Shown here piece by piece: positions 37,053 through 49,300 of a DNA stretch of 64,000 nt. The position numbers were made by a program, and so were the translations under genes. Numbering within the stretch: position 1 is the first letter of the stretch; each line of letters starts with the position of its first letter. Where the stretch lies: assembly GCA_014706295.1 (NCBI GenBank), contig JACSVZ010000014.1, forward strand, positions 73,690,435 to 73,754,434. The letters are read 5' to 3'. The notes beneath the pieces were generated by a model that searched no databases, was not told the DNA's origin, and saw only the letters and a list, made by a program, of their open reading frames with translations. Origin of the DNA: Lycocorax pyrrhopterus obiensis (taxonomy: Eukaryota > Chordata > Aves > Passeriformes > Paradisaeidae).

Positions 37053-38543
37053 ATGATGGATGCAGTGGACGTGCCGCCCGAGGGCTACTCCCTGATCAAA
37101 GCCGTGTACCAGAGGCGCCTGCGCCTCACCAGGCTGCTGATCGACGGCGGGGCCTACGTCAATGAGAGCAACAGCAGGGGTGAGACCCCTCTCATGATTG
37201 CTTGTATGACCAAACACGTGGACTTACAGAGTGCCAGCAAGGCAAAGATGGTGAAATACCTGCTGGACAACAAGGCTGACCCGAACATACAGGACAAATC
37301 TGGGAAGACAGCCTTGATGCATGCTTGCATGGAAAAAGCAGGCCCTGAAGTGGTGTCTCTGCTGCTGATGAGTGGGGCTGACCCGAGCCTGCCAGACCAC
37401 TCCAACTGCTCTGCTCTGGTGTATGCAATAAACGCTGCAGACAAGGACACCCTGGAAATTCTGCTTAAGGCCTGCAAGGCACGAGGGAAAGAAGTGATCA
37501 TCATCACCACAGACAAGTCCGCATCAGGGAGGCAGAAGACAAAGCAGTACCTGAATGTGCCTCCTCCAGACCTCGAGGAATGCACTTCCCCAGCTGATTG
37601 CACCTCCCCATCAGAAATAGAATCAAACGAGGGTCCAGAAGACCCATTCAGCTTTAAAGAGCTGTATGGTGGACACCAGGTGGGCAACTCATCTGAAACA
37701 GTGCCACTAATGACCAAATCCAGCTCAACACCAGCACGGTTCAAGCTGACACAGGTACTGCAGTGTGATCCGTGGCTAAAGTGCTGTCCAGCAGTGTTTC
37801 AGCAGAGGAAAATTGCTTCTTCACAAGAACTTCGGGGTATCAGTCCCATAGAAGAGCTCTCCTGCAAAGTCAGTGGCTTTGACTTATCCAAGGGCGTCAC
37901 CACCAGTCACGAAAGTAGAGACAGGAAAGACACTGCTCATGTACTGAAAACCTCTGATCAAACCATGTCAAGGAAAGCATTACGTGATGCAATAAACTAT
38001 CAGACTCCTTTTGTTGAAGAGAAACATAACCCCAGTGAGATTCCCATGGGCATGGATACCAGTTTGGGACAAATCAGCTTACTTTCAAACCTCGGCAGTA
38101 TTATCAAGAAAGGAAGTGGAGAATCAAATTACAACATCTCCAGTTCTCAGCTAAGTAACAGTCTCATTCCTGCTGCTGATACAAAAGACGGTAAGTCACC
38201 AAAAGGAAAGAAAGAAATTCTTTCTACATACCAGACTTTGTTACCAAGTCCGAGAAGAGTTCTGGAGAAGATGTCTCCTGTTTCTCCGAGAGGCAGAAAT
38301 CAGGCTTCTCTAGAGGAACAGGGTTCAGGAGCCTTAGAGCTGGATCAGACAAGGCCAGGTTTTCTGCCACCACTGAATGCAAACCCTCGCCCCCCAGGTG
38401 CAGAGTTCACTGTCATAAACACAGTTTCTGGAATGATTTCTTATGGACAAAGTCACTTAGTACCACCAGGATCTGCTTTCCCTAGGGGGACCAAAGATAC
38501 GAATCTGCTGCGGAGGAGGCCATATGAGCAGATTACAGTCTGA
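37053..38543 (+). CDS. ANKRD34B: ANKRD34B, ankyrin repeat domain protein (complete, single coding exon, 496 aa)
   Basis: Cytosolic/nuclear ankyrin protein of unknown biochemical role, described in nervous and dendritic cells in mammals. Residues 10-40 (GYSLIKAVYQRRLRLTRLLI onward), 43-80, 84-115 (DKSGKTALMHACMEKAGPEV) and 118-148 form four ankyrin-like units with TPLMIA, TALMHA and SALVYA cores. KEVIIITTDKS follows, then a long Ser/Pro-rich, probably disordered tail (about 170-496). Length is close to the human protein (about 514 aa), with clear similarity across the ankyrin part and patches in the tail (ADCTSPSEIE, RRNQ-like, GFLPPLNANPRPP). It ends RRRPYEQITV. Two Met codons stand at the start; either may be used. 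The intronless coding exon is typical of the ANKRD34 family. Confidence 0.96.
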   Translation: MMDAVDVPPEGYSLIKAVYQRRLRLTRLLIDGGAYVNESNSRGETPLMIACMTKHVDLQSASKAKMVKYLLDNKADPNIQDKSGKTALMHACMEKAGPEVVSLLLMSGADPSLPDHSNCSALVYAINAADKDTLEILLKACKARGKEVIIITTDKSASGRQKTKQYLNVPPPDLEECTSPADCTSPSEIESNEGPEDPFSFKELYGGHQVGNSSETVPLMTKSSSTPARFKLTQVLQCDPWLKCCPAVFQQRKIASSQELRGISPIEELSCKVSGFDLSKGVTTSHESRDRKDTAHVLKTSDQTMSRKALRDAINYQTPFVEEKHNPSEIPMGMDTSLGQISLLSNLGSIIKKGSGESNYNISSSQLSNSLIPAADTKDGKSPKGKKEILSTYQTLLPSPRRVLEKMSPVSPRGRNQASLEEQGSGALELDQTRPGFLPPLNANPRPPGAEFTVINTVSGMISYGQSHLVPPGSAFPRGTKDTNLLRRRPYEQITV

Positions 38544-39566
38544 GCAGATTCAGCAATGACTGAATCTGTAACAGGAGAGCAAAGGGGATCTCTATGATAT
38601 GTAAATATTCACTGCAGTCCTTGACCGTAATGTTGTGTATCACAAAATACAGCAGGTCTGTGATGTAAAGTAATGTCTGCCTCAGGATGGGTGGAATAGG
38701 TCAGAGACTAAATGAAAAGACATACTTACCTAATGAGGCTGCCTTCTGCAAACTAAGGAATGTTTATTTTGCTGCTTTTGTAAAGTTTTCAACTTGCCTG
38801 TGACAGACTGAACCCACAACAGCCCTTAGGCACTGCAGTTCTCATTGCAGGTTGTAAATACGACCCCTCCTAGATTTCCCCAAACACATACCCTTTCTGC
38901 ACGCAGAGAGGTCGTGCACATGGAATTGGGGAACCTGAAACATTGGACTGTGATGCTGGACACCAGACTGACTCTGTCCAGGTTGTATATATCCAGAACT
39001 CCCCGAGACATCAGCGTGCAGTGGGGTGGGTAGCAGCAGGTGCACACAGGCAGTGTCTCCTGGCCTCAGCAGCTTCACTGCAAGCGAGCAGACACTACAG
39101 AGCTGATCACACTCACATTGCAGAGCTGTGCTGCCCACGGAATTCCAGCTAAGGACTGGGAGCGTGCTTCAGACGCCTGGCTGGCACTGGGAGCCAGTAG
39201 TGCACAGCACGGGGGCTCTCCAGCCCAGCACAGGACGCGGGACAGCGCTGTCGGGAGCCCAGCAGGGCGAGTGACGAGCCCTGGGTGTGCCACAAACCAA
39301 CGCTGCTCGCGCTGCCCACCAGGCACTGCAGCCAACTCGGACTGCCCCAGCGACAGCCTCTGGAATCTGCTCCCTTCGGAACAGGAAGGGTGGGGGAGGC
39401 AGAGCCGGGATCTGAACCAGGGCCTGTCAGTTTCTGCAGTTCTGTAGTCCCCCAAGAAGAGATCTCCATGTCAGGCTGGAGCCATTTGCCCCCAGTCACA
39501 GCCCTTTTCACCAGGGTACAGACGCTAGGACACACCCAGATGTTGTCCTCATGAGCAGGGGCACTT

Positions 39567-39611
39567 CACACACACACACACACACACACTCTCTCACTCT
39601 CTCTCTCTCTT
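39567..39611 (+). repeat. (CA)n(CT)n microsatellite
   Basis: About 11 CA units followed directly by a slightly interrupted CT run. Lies in the probable ANKRD34B 3' UTR. Confidence 0.95.
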
Positions 39612-39684
39612 AGGAGCAGGGAAGAGCTCTGTCCTCCTGCTCAGACAGACCTAAAGAAGAGAACCCAACAACTTAAGGGAAGTT

Positions 39685-39875
39685 GAGGCACAGTTTTCCC
39701 AGAGAAACTGTGGCTGCCCCATCCTGGGAGTGTCCCAGGCCAGGTTGGATGGGGCTTGGAGCCACCTGGTCTGGTGGAAGACATCCCTGCCCATGGCAGG
39801 GGGGTTGGAGTGAGATAGGATTTTATTTGAGATGGTTTCCAAGCCAAACCATTCTGTGATTCTGTGAGTCTAACT
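39685..39875 (+). repeat. CR1 LINE 3' end
   Basis: Sense CR1 3' UTR: ggccaggttggatggggctt, then catccctgcccatggcaggg, ending ccattctgtgattctgtgag. It probably lies within the ANKRD34B 3' UTR. Confidence 0.92.
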
Positions 39876-40362
39876 ATGAAACTCACCTGGGAGATGGAAA
39901 CCCACATTTTGCCTAATTTGAAACAGAGGACTGAGTTTCCCACAAGCAGAAAGCAGTCCTCTGCAGCCTCCAAGCTATGGCGTATTTTTACATATCTCTA
40001 TCTAAAAATCTTTATTTTCTTTCCTTTAGTGTTTTGTGATTCCAAGTATCTTCCTTGTCTTTGTGTGCATCCCATAGATGCTGGATTTCTAGTATTGCAT
40101 TTAGTATTTTAGAGCTCATCTTCTAAATATTGAGAAAAAGTGAACGTGTTCTGTTTTGTTGTAATTCACAGAAATTAGTTGTATTGAAATTGTGTCTGTG
40201 TAATGTGAATTTCAGTATACTGACATTAGGTATTTCTTTCCTGAAAATACTCAGTGGGTACGACCTGTCTTGTTGCAGCTTCAGTCAGAATTCACCAAAT
40301 CTGGCATTGCCTAACAGAAGCCTGTAATGTTATTTAGCTTTGCACTTAGTAGGAGACATTTA

Positions 40363-40558
40363 ACGGGGATCTTAAGCATAAAACAGTGCAAAGGGGATCT
40401 TAAACATACACCAATTTAAAGAGGATCGGAGACATAAAACAATTTGAAGGGGATCACAAACATACAAATATGTAATGGGGATCATCACCATAAAACAATT
40501 TAATGGGGATTCTAAACACCAAACCATTTAAAGGGGATTATAAACATATACTCCCTGT
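40363..40558 (+). repeat. 28-bp minisatellite, 7 units
   Basis: Seven back-to-back units of exactly 28 bp starting at 40363, 40391, 40419, 40447, 40475, 40503 and 40531, each opening a(a/c/t)ggggat (unit 3 has aagaggat). Units 1, 3 and 5 share a 'cataaaaca' middle while 2, 4 and 7 share 'catac/catat', which hints at an older 56-bp dimer. There are no spacers. It falls between the ANKRD34B stop and its likely poly(A) signal, so it is probably transcribed in the 3' UTR. Confidence 0.93.
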
Positions 40559-41193
40559 AAATAACTTTTTGGGAGTATTTGTTTCCATTCAGGTTCTGCC
40601 TTTTCCTTCAGGACGTTTTCCTGGATCAGCCCCTGTGCACACCAGGTACAAACAAGGATTAGGTGGATTCATTTTCATTATACAGAAATTATGGGGAACA
40701 ACATATGTCAGTATTAACTGAGTACAAATTGGTCTCTACACACAATACACTTTCCAAATGGTTTCATGATGTTATAAAAGGAAATGGCAAATTCTCATCT
40801 CTTCATCTCATGATGAAGTTAAATATTTGAAGGGGAAAACAGATCTTTAAAAAAATACAAATTCTTTTGTAGAAGAAATTGACTATCACCAGGTGTTCTA
40901 ACTGGTATCTTTGCTTAGGGTAAAAAGCCCAATTTATGCTGTTTTGATTTTTAAATTATTTATGTATATGGGACTATGGCTCCCTTAAATTAAACCATAA
41001 TTTTTCTACAAATGCTCAGACAATGGAGGGAAGTGGCAAGTGTCTTGAAAGGGGAAGTTTTTCAGTAGTGTTACCAGTATTTTGTGATTAATTGTGATGC
41101 AAAGTAGTGTGAAGTGTTAATATTATTGTTTGTGTTACTGTTACAAGTGGTCTTCAAAGGAAAAAGCTTTGTCCTCTTGCTGTTGTTATGCTG

Positions 41194-41203
41194 AATAAAT
41201 AAA
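41194..41203 (+). terminator. ANKRD34B: Likely ANKRD34B poly(A) signal
   Basis: Overlapping AATAAATAAA followed by a T-rich stretch (gttattttttccccct) 2.65 kb after the ANKRD34B stop. If used, the 3' UTR includes a CR1, a microsatellite and the 28-bp minisatellite. Confidence 0.55.
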
Positions 41204-41209
41204 AGTTAT

Positions 41210-44200
41210 TTTTTCCCCCTCAGAGGGAACATGGAAATAATCACATGCTTTTATTCACTACTCAGGAAATGATGAGTCACTGCAAAAGGTACTCACTCAG
41301 AAGTGTTTCTCAGGCTGCCTCTGTACAAGAAAATGGGAACAGTTACTTCGATTTAACCCAATACAGCTAAATTTGTCCAAAGTATGGTGTGAGAAAGGCT
41401 CTTTCCACCTGCCGGAAGCTTCCTGTGGTTCCACTCGTGGAGCAGAGATGCACTTGTGTTGTCTTTGAAGTCTTAATCCATGACATTTCCCAGCCACCCT
41501 GATGTTCTTTTCAGCAAAGAACGGTCAGCCCGACCCCAGTCTCTGATGTTAAATCCCTCCCTTCCCGAGACACCCAGGTTAAAAACAAGACCTTTCAGGT
41601 GTCCTTCGTGGCTCCTGGCACAGGACGCAGCAGAGGCTGGAGCTTCCCCTGGCTGATGTTCAGAGCTGTGGCTCCTCGTCCCACAGCTCCCAGAGCAAAA
41701 GCAGGCAGCTCCTCTGCAGCAGCTCCCGGAGGGACGCCAGAGCCTCAGACACTGCAGTGACACAGAGGCAACGGCGCTGGGCTGAGTGACATCCCCGCCA
41801 GCAGCAGCGACAGCCACACACAGCCCATGGCAGAAAGGACTTTAAACCTACCTGGTTACTTTGGAAAGGTGAAAAACAATTTGGGTTTTTTCAGTTTTTA
41901 CCCCTAGTCTTCATTTTCTCTGCAAAATGCTGTGAGACTGTACAATGAAAGTAACTTCGAAACAATAGTGGCAACTTCACAAAAAGCGGTGATTATGTAA
42001 GAACTCCCATTATTTCGGTTTAAGAGGTTTAAGAACGGCAAGTCACTACACAAAAATGTCATAAACCAGCAGTTTTCAAGGTTGTGTTTAAGGTGCAATG
42101 TTCAGAATACAGTCTTCACAATATCTTTCCCTGAACATTTAATTTGGTTTTGCTTTTAAGGAGTAATTGCTTTGTTTTGATCTTTGTCTTTTGCAGTTAC
42201 ACAGCACTTCCAAAAGAATATTGCCAAAATTTGATGCAGCTACACAAGAAAAATAGTAAACTAAATAGTCATTAAATTTCCTTTTTTTCCCTCATCAATC
42301 CCAAGTAAGACCTTTATCTTTCTGCCTCTGATATACAGCACAACTAATTACTTTTCCAACTAAAACAAGGGATTTATAAACAAAGATTCTTACATTTTCA
42401 CCCTAAAGTATTACTGGCACTGCAGTACCTTCAAGGAGATCAGGTTTCATAAGGAAACACTATAAGAAAGCTCAAGGGGGTTTTCTCAGAGTCAAAGGGA
42501 TAAAATTCCAATTGTCATCACTAAATATTCCCATAGAAGACCCAGCTATTAATCCTCTTTGAAAGACGGTAAGTCTTCTGCTCCTGTACACAAGTTGACC
42601 TTTATTTAAAAAGCCCCCCACATTGTATATACATATAAATATATGCAAAATTCCTGTTTCTCAGCAGCACCTGTTACCTGAGCCAGGCATTTCCTGGACT
42701 GCTGACGCAGGCAGCTGCAGATCCCATGTTAATCCACGGGTTTTGTCCCAGAATTTATGTCCAGCTATCTAAAAATGGTGCTGAAATCTTGAACATTGAA
42801 CACCAGAGATGATTTCTAGAAATGTACACAGAGCTATTGATTCCCAAGTTCCTGAAATCCAGACACAGAGGCACGCTGAGGAACTGTGGTAAATACCTGT
42901 ATTTTTTCCCCAAAAGCATCAGTAATTTTGAACATTTTCATGTGTGTTTCACAGATGGAGTGAGTTGCAGCCTGCTTTCTCACAAAGTAGTCAATTTTAA
43001 AGTACAAACCTGACCTGTACACACATTTTAAAAACAAATTAATGGGAGCACCTTTTAAAAACACACCAAGTCTGCTTGGGCAGATCCCTGCTGAGGTTAT
43101 GAACCTGTGCACGGGACTGCTTCTCTCTACAACAAGGAGAGAAAACACGACCAGGCAGTGGAACCAACAATGACAGAAGGATCACTGCAAAATTCAAGGG
43201 AATCAAGTCAAGGTACTTAGGCCAAAAAAACAGTACAAGCAGTAATTCAAGGGAATTCAAGGAAATTAAGCCAAAGCATCAGGATATTAAAAATCAACAT
43301 ACAACTACCCCAAAAATATGTAAGTTTAAACTTCAGAAGACAAGACAGTACAATACTTTGAATTTTACTGGAAGCAACCAGATATTCCTGCAACAAAAAA
43401 ATGAACAAACTGAAAAATATGCAACTGGGAGCATCACAGTACAACAACAAATTGAAAACAAAACTGGTTTTCAATTAAAATTTCAAGAAATTAAATATTT
43501 TGTGCTAGAAAAAGGTCTCTAATCAATACAAGGTTATGGATCAAGAAATCTTCCTTTAAACAATTGTCCAAACACCTCCTCTTACTAGAATGCTTCTTAT
43601 TACGTTAGTACCTTTACCCTTACTAAAAGAAATTGTCTGAAAGCTGAAAGACATTTTTAATCAAGAAATTTCAGAGGAACATTGGAATCTGTGGAAAAGC
43701 CCCCCTCTTTCTTGGATATAATGTAGGGTACAATTCATGTACTCCAATAGGGTCTCCTTAACCCGTCTAAAACAAACCAAATACTTTTAATTCCCAACAC
43801 TCTAATTTCTGTATTTTTTCCTTAAAGAAAAGGATGGAGCCATTTAAACCACCAAGTTATTAAATGAGTTATAAAGATGCTCAGCATAATTTCAGATTTA
43901 ATTTGAAGGCATGAATTGAAAAAAAATACTCAGTTTGTTGATTTTTATTTCAGTTAGCAAGTTAAAAAATGCATCACACTTTGAATGAATGCTGAAGATG
44001 GAGAAGGGCAGAACATCAGATGGAGAGCCATGTCTGAAAAATGTGTCTTTGGGGGCTTTTTCTTTGATTGCAGAGCACATTTAAACAACAGAAACCTTGG
44101 CAAATATCTAGTGCTTTGCTCCCACCAGAATGCTTCCCTGTCATGGCAGGACACAATGACAACTCTCTTCTGTATCCTGTTATCTGTTTACTAAGATCCT

Positions 44201-45441
44201 TCAAATTCACAGAGAAATAAAGGGCTTGAAACTGCAGTAAATTACAAATGTTTTTATAGTACAAGCGACGGATCCCTGAAAGAAGGTAAAAGAAAAAATA
44301 CTAAAATAAAAGACAGCTACAGCTGGAACAACACAGACCTGCTGCTCCCATCAGAACAAACACCTGACTTCATCTCTCCTTCACTGTCTCACTTCCAGCC
44401 CCACAGTAACATGTTTTATTTTAGGAAAGCATTTGAATAAATTCAGAGAAACAAAATCAAATTAATTTATTTATGTGCAAGTCAGACTAGACTGACATAA
44501 ACAACTTCTCGGGGGACTAGCAAAGACCCATAGGTAAAAATTACATACAGAAATTCATATATACAGGTTAATCCATACAGAATAATCAAATTCACCACAT
44601 AGCCACATCCTGCTAATCCAGATGATGTCTTCTTTTAATTTTATCTGATTATCCCTGTTTACGGGCAGCCACAGATACTGCTCAGATATACTTCTTCCTT
44701 AAAAACATTTCTGGCAATTGCTGATGTTTTTTACTTAATAGTTTAATGAGTTTTAACAAATCTCAGTACTTCAGGTGGGAACTGGTCAGTGGGAAGATTT
44801 CTAAATAACAGAAAAATGTGTCCCTGTGGTCCCAAAAAGGCCTCACCACTGAGAGATGAAATCCTGTAAATCAATGAATGCAACTGCCTGCAACAAACCA
44901 TAACTAAAAAATACATCATTTCTCCAAACTCACTATAGAAATCACACAGCCAAACCTGACCCTTTCGTGGTTACTGCCACTCACTTGGCCTGCTGCTGCA
45001 AATTGCATCAAGTACTCTGTTCAGCTATCCCAAGTATAATCAGGTAGTTTTCTTCCTAATGTGGAAAAGTATTTCCTAATTGTAGCCAAGCACATCTTAG
45101 CAGATGACCAAAATGAGAAAAGCTCTATAGCTCAAAAACATAAAACAATTATTAGATAAATCTCTCAAAAGGGTTGTAGGTAACAACAGGGAGTCTCGAA
45201 TTTTAATGTGAAATCACCATATTTCAAGATTTAGGATTAAGAAACCTAACTACCTTTTCTATCACAGCTGTAGCAATGCCACATAAGAACCAAACATTTC
45301 TCTAATTTACTTTAGTACTAACACCCTGTAAAATGTTGTGTACAATATCTGAGGTAACAAAATTTTCACAGGAACCATGTGAGAGGAATGGGAAAAGGAG
45401 TACAAGAAGTTGACAGAGCAATGCTTCTCAGGGCATCAGCT
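41210..45441. other. Convergent intergenic region between ANKRD34B and FAM151B
   Basis: About 4.2 kb of mostly AT-rich DNA. A GC-richer patch at 41590-41830 shows no recognisable gene. No repeat family is clear. Confidence 0.6.
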
Positions 45442-45447
45442 TTTATT
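45442..45447 (-). terminator. FAM151B: Likely FAM151B poly(A) signal
   Basis: AATAAA on the minus strand, about 930 bp after the FAM151B stop codon. Confidence 0.5.
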
Positions 45448-45827
45448 CAGAAGTTAAAATGTCTTCACTGACTGTGGAAGAAACCTTTGGTTCTTCTGGT
45501 ATTGTTTGCGGTGTTTGGCAGAAGCCAATCCCACAGAGCCGGTGCCTCAGTCTGTGTGAATTTTGGGGAGTTGCAGCAGCCAAAGAGGCAAAATGGTTTA
45601 AATGAACCAGGTCAGGCTCTTCCTGCAGGTGGTTAGCAGGGTTTTAGCTTGTGTCAGGGGAAATTTCCACTTCTGGAAATGTCTGAGAAAATTCTGAGAG
45701 CTGCAGGGATGCACAGGCCCCGACAGAGCAGAGCAGAGCCGCGGCCACCGAGGGACCCCATGTGCCGGAGCACCAGCCCCGCGGGCACCCACACCCTCAG
45801 AGCCATGGGGAATGACCCCTGCCAGCC

Positions 45828-45866
45828 CTGGAACCCAGCCCTGGAACCCAGCCCCGGAACCCAGCC
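45828..45866 (+). repeat. 13-bp minisatellite, 3 units
   Basis: c(t/c)ggaacccagcc three times in tandem, in a GC-rich island within the probable FAM151B 3' UTR. Confidence 0.9.
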
Positions 45867-46009
45867 CCGTGCCCTGGGCACTGGCACTGCCACTGCTGCC
45901 ACCAGCCCTGCTGCCACACAGGGCCAGCCCTCGGCACCATCCACCGCTGCTCCCCAGCCCAGGGCCGTGGCCTGGCTCCGACCCTGCCTGGGCACAGAGA
46001 CCACGGGGA

Positions 46010-46069
46010 CACTGACCACAGACACAGTGACCACAGACACAGTGACCACAGACACAGTGACCATGGGCC
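46010..46069 (+). repeat. 15-bp minisatellite, 4 units
   Basis: ca(c/g)tgaccacagaca in three tandem 15-bp units plus a fourth ending catgggcc. Within the probable FAM151B 3' UTR. Confidence 0.92.
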
Positions 46070-46370
46070 CAGGGACCGTGGGGCAGCGCAGCTGAGCAGT
46101 GCCAGCGCAGTACAAACAGCCATTGTCCCTCCTGGAGTGTGTGGCACCACAGATCCCATGCAGCAAGCAGTGAACAATAAGGAAGGCACTACATTTCTAC
46201 TTGAGAAGCCTGTCTATGCAGTGCCGAACAAAAACTCCTCCAATAACCACAGGTGTGCTCAATACAGTCCTTCTGGCAAGGAAAATGCATTTCTCTGAAC
46301 AAGAATTCCTCACATTTAAAGGGGTTTACAATAGAAAGCATTATAAGGTCAGGCACTGCCTGCTTTGCAT

Positions 46371-49300
46371 TTACCGTTCTATTCCAATGGCTTTTTTGAA
46401 TTCAGAATTTTGTGGCTCAAAAATGTCGTAATAAACCCTACTTTTATCAAAGTTTTCTCGGATGAAAAGCAAGTCTTCTACAGAATACATGTCTTCTTTT
46501 CCTGTCCAAACAGTGAGGCTGTATCTATGTCCAGAAAAAAAGGGGAGAAAAAACCAAAACAAACAGAAAAAGAGAATGTTAAGATAAAGCATGCAAACCA
46601 GAAAGACGTTGCACTAGTAAGTTCCTAAAAATATTCAGGATTACAGCATCTTAATTTTAGAAATGTAATTAAATACAAACAACTGCACCCCCTCAACCAA
46701 TTTATCTGCAAGTTATCTGTGATTGTCCCGCCAAATCTTGGAAGGAGTTAAATAAAAATCCTCAGGTAAATATCCAGCAAAGAAATTTACCAGACTGAGC
46801 ATTTAAGGTTTGATAAAGTAATCAATAGTCACAAGCTGAGCCTCAAAACAGGAAATATGATGCAATCCCAGACGCAGGTGATTGTCGTGCTCTGTGCTTT
46901 GTCACGTCAGTGATGTGTAGAGATGCCACTTAACCCAAGTCTCATTAATTGCACAGAACTTCTCAAAAAACACTGAAATCCCCCAAAGCATTATTCAGTT
47001 AAAGGCATTACCCTCCACATCCTCCACATGACATACACTTAGTTCTTCACCTTTGTTTAATGAAACTATTAATTTTAAAAATGGGTAAATCAGAATTCAG
47101 TTGTATGTGAAAAAAACTGGCTCAGGAATTTCTGTCTTCTAATCATGCCACTAAAAACCCCCAACTTTTATGCTGAGGTAAAAGAGAAAATCCTAATATT
47201 TCAGTGGGAATAATGTTTGTATCCAATGAGGATACATTTGAGACTGGCACAATTCATACGACACATTCTTAATGCAATAATATTTTTAACTTAATTTCCC
47301 AGTTTAAAATGCTTAACTCTAATTTCTGTCTTAAGTCTTCACTTAAGTCTTCACTAAACAAGAATATCAGCACTTTATTTGTCCACCCTGTTTTTTCTAA
47401 ACAATTAGAAACTTTTCAGAGACTCTCCTAAGTTTTCTGTCTTGGGCTTTGACCTTGGTTGGAACAACTTTATTAAACTCTCAGTAGGCAGAGCAAGTGA
47501 AAAAGATGTGGGAAGCTGTATTTATTCTCATTCTATTACATGCGAATAATTTTTATAATGAAATGGTTATGGGTTTGTAAGAACAATCTTTAAAGGAAAA
47601 TGTAAGCTGGTGTATGAAAACCACTGAATGCATTTCAAGTGCCTCAGCAAAATTAATTAGCTGGAGGGAAACACCTGACTTCCCATCTAAAAATCATCTT
47701 TAACATTTTTCAGGTGACATTGCTACAAAAAATACAAATAGCGAATCCAATACAAAATCTTTAGATTGGATGAATTCCCAACTGCAACATCAAACTATTT
47801 AGTCTATTTAAGTATATTCATCTCAGGAAATGTTTGCAGCAGAACCGGATTACACACCTACGCACCATTTGAAAGTCCTTATTGTAGGTAATGAAAAAGG
47901 AGCCTCTGGAATTTAACTATTTTAAAGAAATTAATAGTGACCACTTCTGTCTGAGGAATCAATCTGAGACCTGAGGGAAATAAAGAACTGCGAGCAAAAG
48001 TATTTCCAGCGTCATTGGGATGAGCACGGGCACATAAACGTGCTGTGTTTGATACAAGCAGACGCGAGTTGGTCAGGACAGGTGAGGGCCTGGCACGACC
48101 CTGTGGGACTGCTGGCACAGCCTCTGGAGCTGCTGTGGATGCTGGACGAGGCAGCACTGACCTGTGGGACTGCTGCATCAGCCACTGGAGCTGTGGGATG
48201 GAGCTGGGCACCAGTGCGGCCCTGACGGCGAATGTCACGGGCTGGGACAGGGGGTGGCAGAGCCGGGACATCTCCTGCACCACGTTCCACGCGTAGCCTG
48301 GGGACAGAGACGGCGCTCAGATCCCCCGCAGCCCCTGCTGAGCCACGCAGGGCCCAGGGACACAGAACCAGCACGTCACGGTTCGTGAAAATCGCGTAAT
48401 TCTACAGCGAAACTGCCAGGTGGCTCTGAACAAAACACGTCCCGGAGCGAAAATGCAGTTAAATGCAACATTGACATGGAAAATAAACTTATGATGAAAA
48501 CCTTTGTTTCCCACATGTTACATGTATATTCACTTACTTTACATACAGCTACGGAATGTGACATTTTTAATGTATCTTTGCCCTTTCTCTAATAAACTCT
48601 GCTGCCACTGACTTTAATATGGCCTGGTTTTACATTGTCAGGGACCCTTTAAAAATAAAAACATGAAGAAAAAATTAGAAAAAAAAATTAAATTAATCCA
48701 CTAGGAATGAGGTTATACACACATGAAACACACAGACAAAAACATTCTGTGCCTAAAAATGCTAAAATCAAGCAACCTAAAATACTGAAAGTGACTTTGC
48801 TGAGATTTTTACTATTTCAAATTATATTTAACTGTTCTTTTGTTTCTACAGGCTATGAAAATCCTAGAACAACAGTTAATAACTTTTTTCTCAATCACTC
48901 ACATGCAATGTGGTGACTGGAAAGACTAAAAAAGCACTAAATATTAAAAAAAAGTTTTGCTGGGCAAGCAGCAACTTCTAGTTGAAATCACTCAAATGAG
49001 ATGGTTTTCTTAAGTCTTACAGAAGAACCCTAATTAGTATTTCCATAAACTGAAATTTAGAATGGAGATAAAATCAAATTAATTTTCAAAGGTTACTCAG
49101 TATTTCTAATGCATTTCCCAGCAATTTTCTCGTGCATTGAAAACACCTGGGAGAAAGCACTAAACAGTTTAATACAATTGCAGTGTATCATACGAAAAAA
49201 TGCTAAATCTTGCTAATGAATCATTAGCAATGGGGAACAGTGTATAATCCTGCCATGGTGGCCCCAGATATTTGCAGGGGACTCTGCTACTCATACTGGG

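Noticed and set aside
39281..39330. A possible third LTR fragment (gtgtgccacaaaccaac, like the LTR's gtgtgccacaagccaac)
   Set aside because: Similarity stops after about 17 bp on both sides, so chance is likelier than homology.
40363..40558. CRISPR-like array of 28-bp repeats
   Set aside because: The units are directly adjacent with no spacers, they diverge from one another, and this is a vertebrate genome.
45654..46166. A 170-codon minus-strand frame with a VVTVSVV repeat
   Set aside because: The repeat is the 15-bp minisatellite translated; the region lies in the FAM151B 3' flank and shows no family similarity.
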